DNA from: Sphingomonadaceae bacterium | GTDB taxonomy: Bacteria; Pseudomonadota; Alphaproteobacteria; Sphingomonadales; Sphingomonadaceae | Direction: 5' to 3' | Length of the DNA: 5,699 bases | NCBI GenBank assembly: GCA_019245455.1 | Contig: JAFARM010000300.1 | Span: 1 to 5,699, forward strand | Shown here: one piece after another, positions 4,056 to 5,699 of the stretch | How the letters are laid out: each line of letters opens with the position of its first letter | How positions within the stretch are numbered: position 1 is the first letter of the stretch | Translations under genes and position numbers: made by a program | Notes under the pieces: generated by a model | The model's database searches: none | What the model was told of the DNA's origin: nothing | What the model saw: only the letters and a program-made list of their open reading frames with translations

Positions 4056-5635
4056 TGGCCGCCGGAATCGAGATCAGGGGGGCGATGAAGCCCGGGTTCG
4101 AGGGCATCCTGACCGAGGAGGCGCTGACCTTCGTCGCCAACCTCCACCGCCAATACGACCCGACGCGCCTCGCCCTGCTGCGCGCGCGGGAGGCGCGCGC
4201 GGCGTGGTGGGACGCCGGCAACCCCATCGACTTCGCCCCCGAGACGGCGAGCGTCCGGATGGGCGACTGGAAGGTCGCCGGCTCGCCCTCCGACCTCCAG
4301 GACCGGCGCGTCGAGATCACCGGGCCGGTCGACTGCAAGATGGTCATCAACGCGCTGAACAGCGGCGCCAAGTGCTTCATGGCCGACTTCGAGGACGCCT
4401 CGTCGCCGGTGTGGGAGATGATGATCGAGGGGCAGGTCAACCTGTGCGACGCCGTCGCCGGGACGATCGCGCTGGAGGACAAGGGCAAGTCGTACCGACT
4501 GAACGAGCGAACCGCGACGCTCATCGTCCGCCCGCGCGGCTGGCACCTGCCGGAAGCGCATGTCGTCATCGACGGCGAGGTCGTGGCCGGCGCGCTGGTC
4601 GACTTCGGCCTGTATTTCTTCCACAACGCCCGGGCGCTCGTCGCCAAGGGGACGGGGCCATATTTCTATCTGCCGAAGCTCGAGCATTATCTCGAGGCGC
4701 GGCTGTGGAACAACGTCTTCGTCCACGCCCAATCGGTGATGGGGCTGCCGGTCGGCACGATCAAGGCGACGGTGCTGATCGAGACGCTGCCCGGCGCCTT
4801 CATGGCCGACGAAATCCTGTACGAGCTGCGCGATCATATCGCCGCGCTCAACTGCGGGCGGTGGGACTATATCTTCAGCTTCATCAAGACCTTCCGCGCC
4901 GATGCGACGAAAGTCCTGCCTGATCGCGCCAGCGTCAACATGACCGTGCCGTTCATGCGCGACTATGCGCTCCATGTCATCCGCACCTGCCACAAGCGCG
5001 GGGCGCACGCGATGGGGGGCATGAGCGCCTTCACTCCGGTCAAGGGCGACGAGGAAGCGAACGCGCGCGCCTTCGCCGCGGTCAAGGCCGACAAGGAGCG
5101 CGAGGTCGGCTTCGGCCACGACGGAACGTGGGTTGCGCATCCGGGGCTGGTGCCGGTGGCGATGGAGGTCTTTGACAAGGCGATGCCGGGGCCGAACCAG
5201 CTGTCGGTGATCCCGCCGGGCGAGGTCACGGCCGCGGCGCTGACGACGCCGGCCGAGGGGCCGAAGACGCTCGCCGGGCTGCGGTCGAACGTCAACGTCG
5301 GCATCGGCTACATCGCCTCGTGGCTGCGCGGGCAGGGGGCGGCACCGCTGCACAACCTGATGGAGGACGCCGCCACCGCCGAGATCAGCCGCACGCAGGT
5401 GTGGCAGTGGCGCGTGACAGCGACCAAACTCGACACGGGCGAGACGGTCGACGCGGCACTGATCGAGGCGACGATCGCGGAGCAGATGGACGTGTGGCAG
5501 CGGCAAGTCGGCGACAACTTCTTCGCCGCCGGCAAGTTCGCCGAAGCGGCCGAGGTGTTCCGGACGCTGGTGCTGGCCGATGCGCTCGAGCCGTTCCTGA
5601 CGCTGCCCGCCTACGCGCATTATTTCGCGCGGTAG
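4055..5635 (+). CDS. aceB: Malate synthase A (glyoxylate shunt)
   Basis: Malate synthase A condenses glyoxylate with acetyl-CoA to malate and CoA, completing the shunt begun by AceA. The 526 residues fit the A isoform (E. coli AceB is 533), not the ~720-aa G isoform. The TIM-barrel active site is intact. IVRPRGWHL (157-165) supplies the catalytic arginine, probably R159. LIETLPGAF (241-249) gives the Mg ligand E243. GRWDYIFS (268-275) gives the Mg ligand D271. NLMEDAATAEI (434-444) contains the probable catalytic base D438. These positions are each about seven residues below their E. coli counterparts (from memory). The signature RDHIAALNCGRWDYIF (259-274) departs from the usual pattern only by Ala264 where Gly is normal. 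The ATG overlaps the regulator's TGA by one base (TGATG) and has a strong ribosome-binding site, so expression is probably coupled. The frame is open back to 3689, but that part is the regulator read in another frame. Confidence 0.97.
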   Translation: MAAGIEIRGAMKPGFEGILTEEALTFVANLHRQYDPTRLALLRAREARAAWWDAGNPIDFAPETASVRMGDWKVAGSPSDLQDRRVEITGPVDCKMVINALNSGAKCFMADFEDASSPVWEMMIEGQVNLCDAVAGTIALEDKGKSYRLNERTATLIVRPRGWHLPEAHVVIDGEVVAGALVDFGLYFFHNARALVAKGTGPYFYLPKLEHYLEARLWNNVFVHAQSVMGLPVGTIKATVLIETLPGAFMADEILYELRDHIAALNCGRWDYIFSFIKTFRADATKVLPDRASVNMTVPFMRDYALHVIRTCHKRGAHAMGGMSAFTPVKGDEEANARAFAAVKADKEREVGFGHDGTWVAHPGLVPVAMEVFDKAMPGPNQLSVIPPGEVTAAALTTPAEGPKTLAGLRSNVNVGIGYIASWLRGQGAAPLHNLMEDAATAEISRTQVWQWRVTATKLDTGETVDAALIEATIAEQMDVWQRQVGDNFFAAGKFAEAAEVFRTLVLADALEPFLTLPAYAHYFAR

Positions 5636-5699
5636 GGGGGCGGGCAGACGCGCTGCTTGCCGGCTACCGTGTGACCGCTCGCCAGCTTTGCCGTCGCCC
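5636..5699. other. Region after aceB, nothing identifiable
   Basis: These 64 bases start with a G-rich run directly after the aceB TAG. They contain only a weak 4-bp dyad (GCAG-acgcg-CTGC) without a T-run. A convergent minus-strand gene could end here (stop-like codon at 5666-5664), but too little is visible to call one. Confidence 0.4.

Noticed and set aside
3875..5620. Minus-strand open frame of 581 codons opposite aceB
   Set aside because: It is an antisense shadow of aceB; its translation is Arg/Asp/His/Val-rich without motifs.
5636..5699. Possible intrinsic terminator or the end of a convergent minus-strand gene after aceB
   Set aside because: The only dyad is 4 bp with no T-run. The minus-strand reading is too short (about 11 to 25 residues) to recognise.
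1..5699. CRISPR array, tRNA/rRNA, insertion sequence, toxin-antitoxin or phage-defence system
   Set aside because: No spaced direct repeats, cloverleaf, transposase motif or known defence domain is visible. The locus is mainly central carbon metabolism with its regulator.

Overview
The window is very GC-rich DNA with tightly packed genes. Gene content points to an alphaproteobacterium, most likely a sphingomonad (Sphingomonadales). The reasons are a large-type (531 aa) isocitrate lyase with the KQCGH active-site variant, an ScfR-family regulator beside malate synthase A, and a short palindromic repeat of the GTCATCCCGGCG type that is common between genes in such genomes. The taxonomic call is inference; no rRNA or other marker is present.

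The core (776-5635) is a complete glyoxylate-shunt locus. aceA (isocitrate lyase) lies on the minus strand at 776-2371. A 295-bp divergent intergenic region (2372-2666) separates it from a plus-strand operon of an ScfR/RamB/PccR-type XRE regulator (2667-4055) and aceB (malate synthase A, 4055-5635). The regulator's stop and the aceB start share one base (TGATG), so the two are probably translationally coupled. AceA splits isocitrate into glyoxylate and succinate, and AceB condenses glyoxylate with acetyl-CoA to malate. Together they let the cell grow on acetate, fatty acids and other C2 sources. The regulator presumably senses an acyl-CoA or related short-chain metabolite and controls both arms from the shared intergenic region. 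That region holds a 9-bp perfect inverted repeat in the aceA leader, an 11-bp tandem repeat, and two oppositely oriented TTTACAA/TTGTAAA words that resemble the TTTGCAAA-like sites of this regulator family.

The left part (1-434) looks like unannotatable GC-rich noise but reads well on the minus strand as three small or partial genes. They are a 41-aa Gly/Lys-rich protein (309-434), a 53-aa protein with two CxxCxGSG DnaJ-type zinc-finger motifs (151-312, overlapping the previous gene by ATGA), and the first 28 codons of a protein with a twin-arginine (Tat) export signal running off the left edge (1-84). Between them and aceA, 435-775 has no supportable gene. It is unusually rich in inverted repeats, including a REP-like pair. 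The last 64 bases after aceB (5636-5699) contain nothing I can identify.
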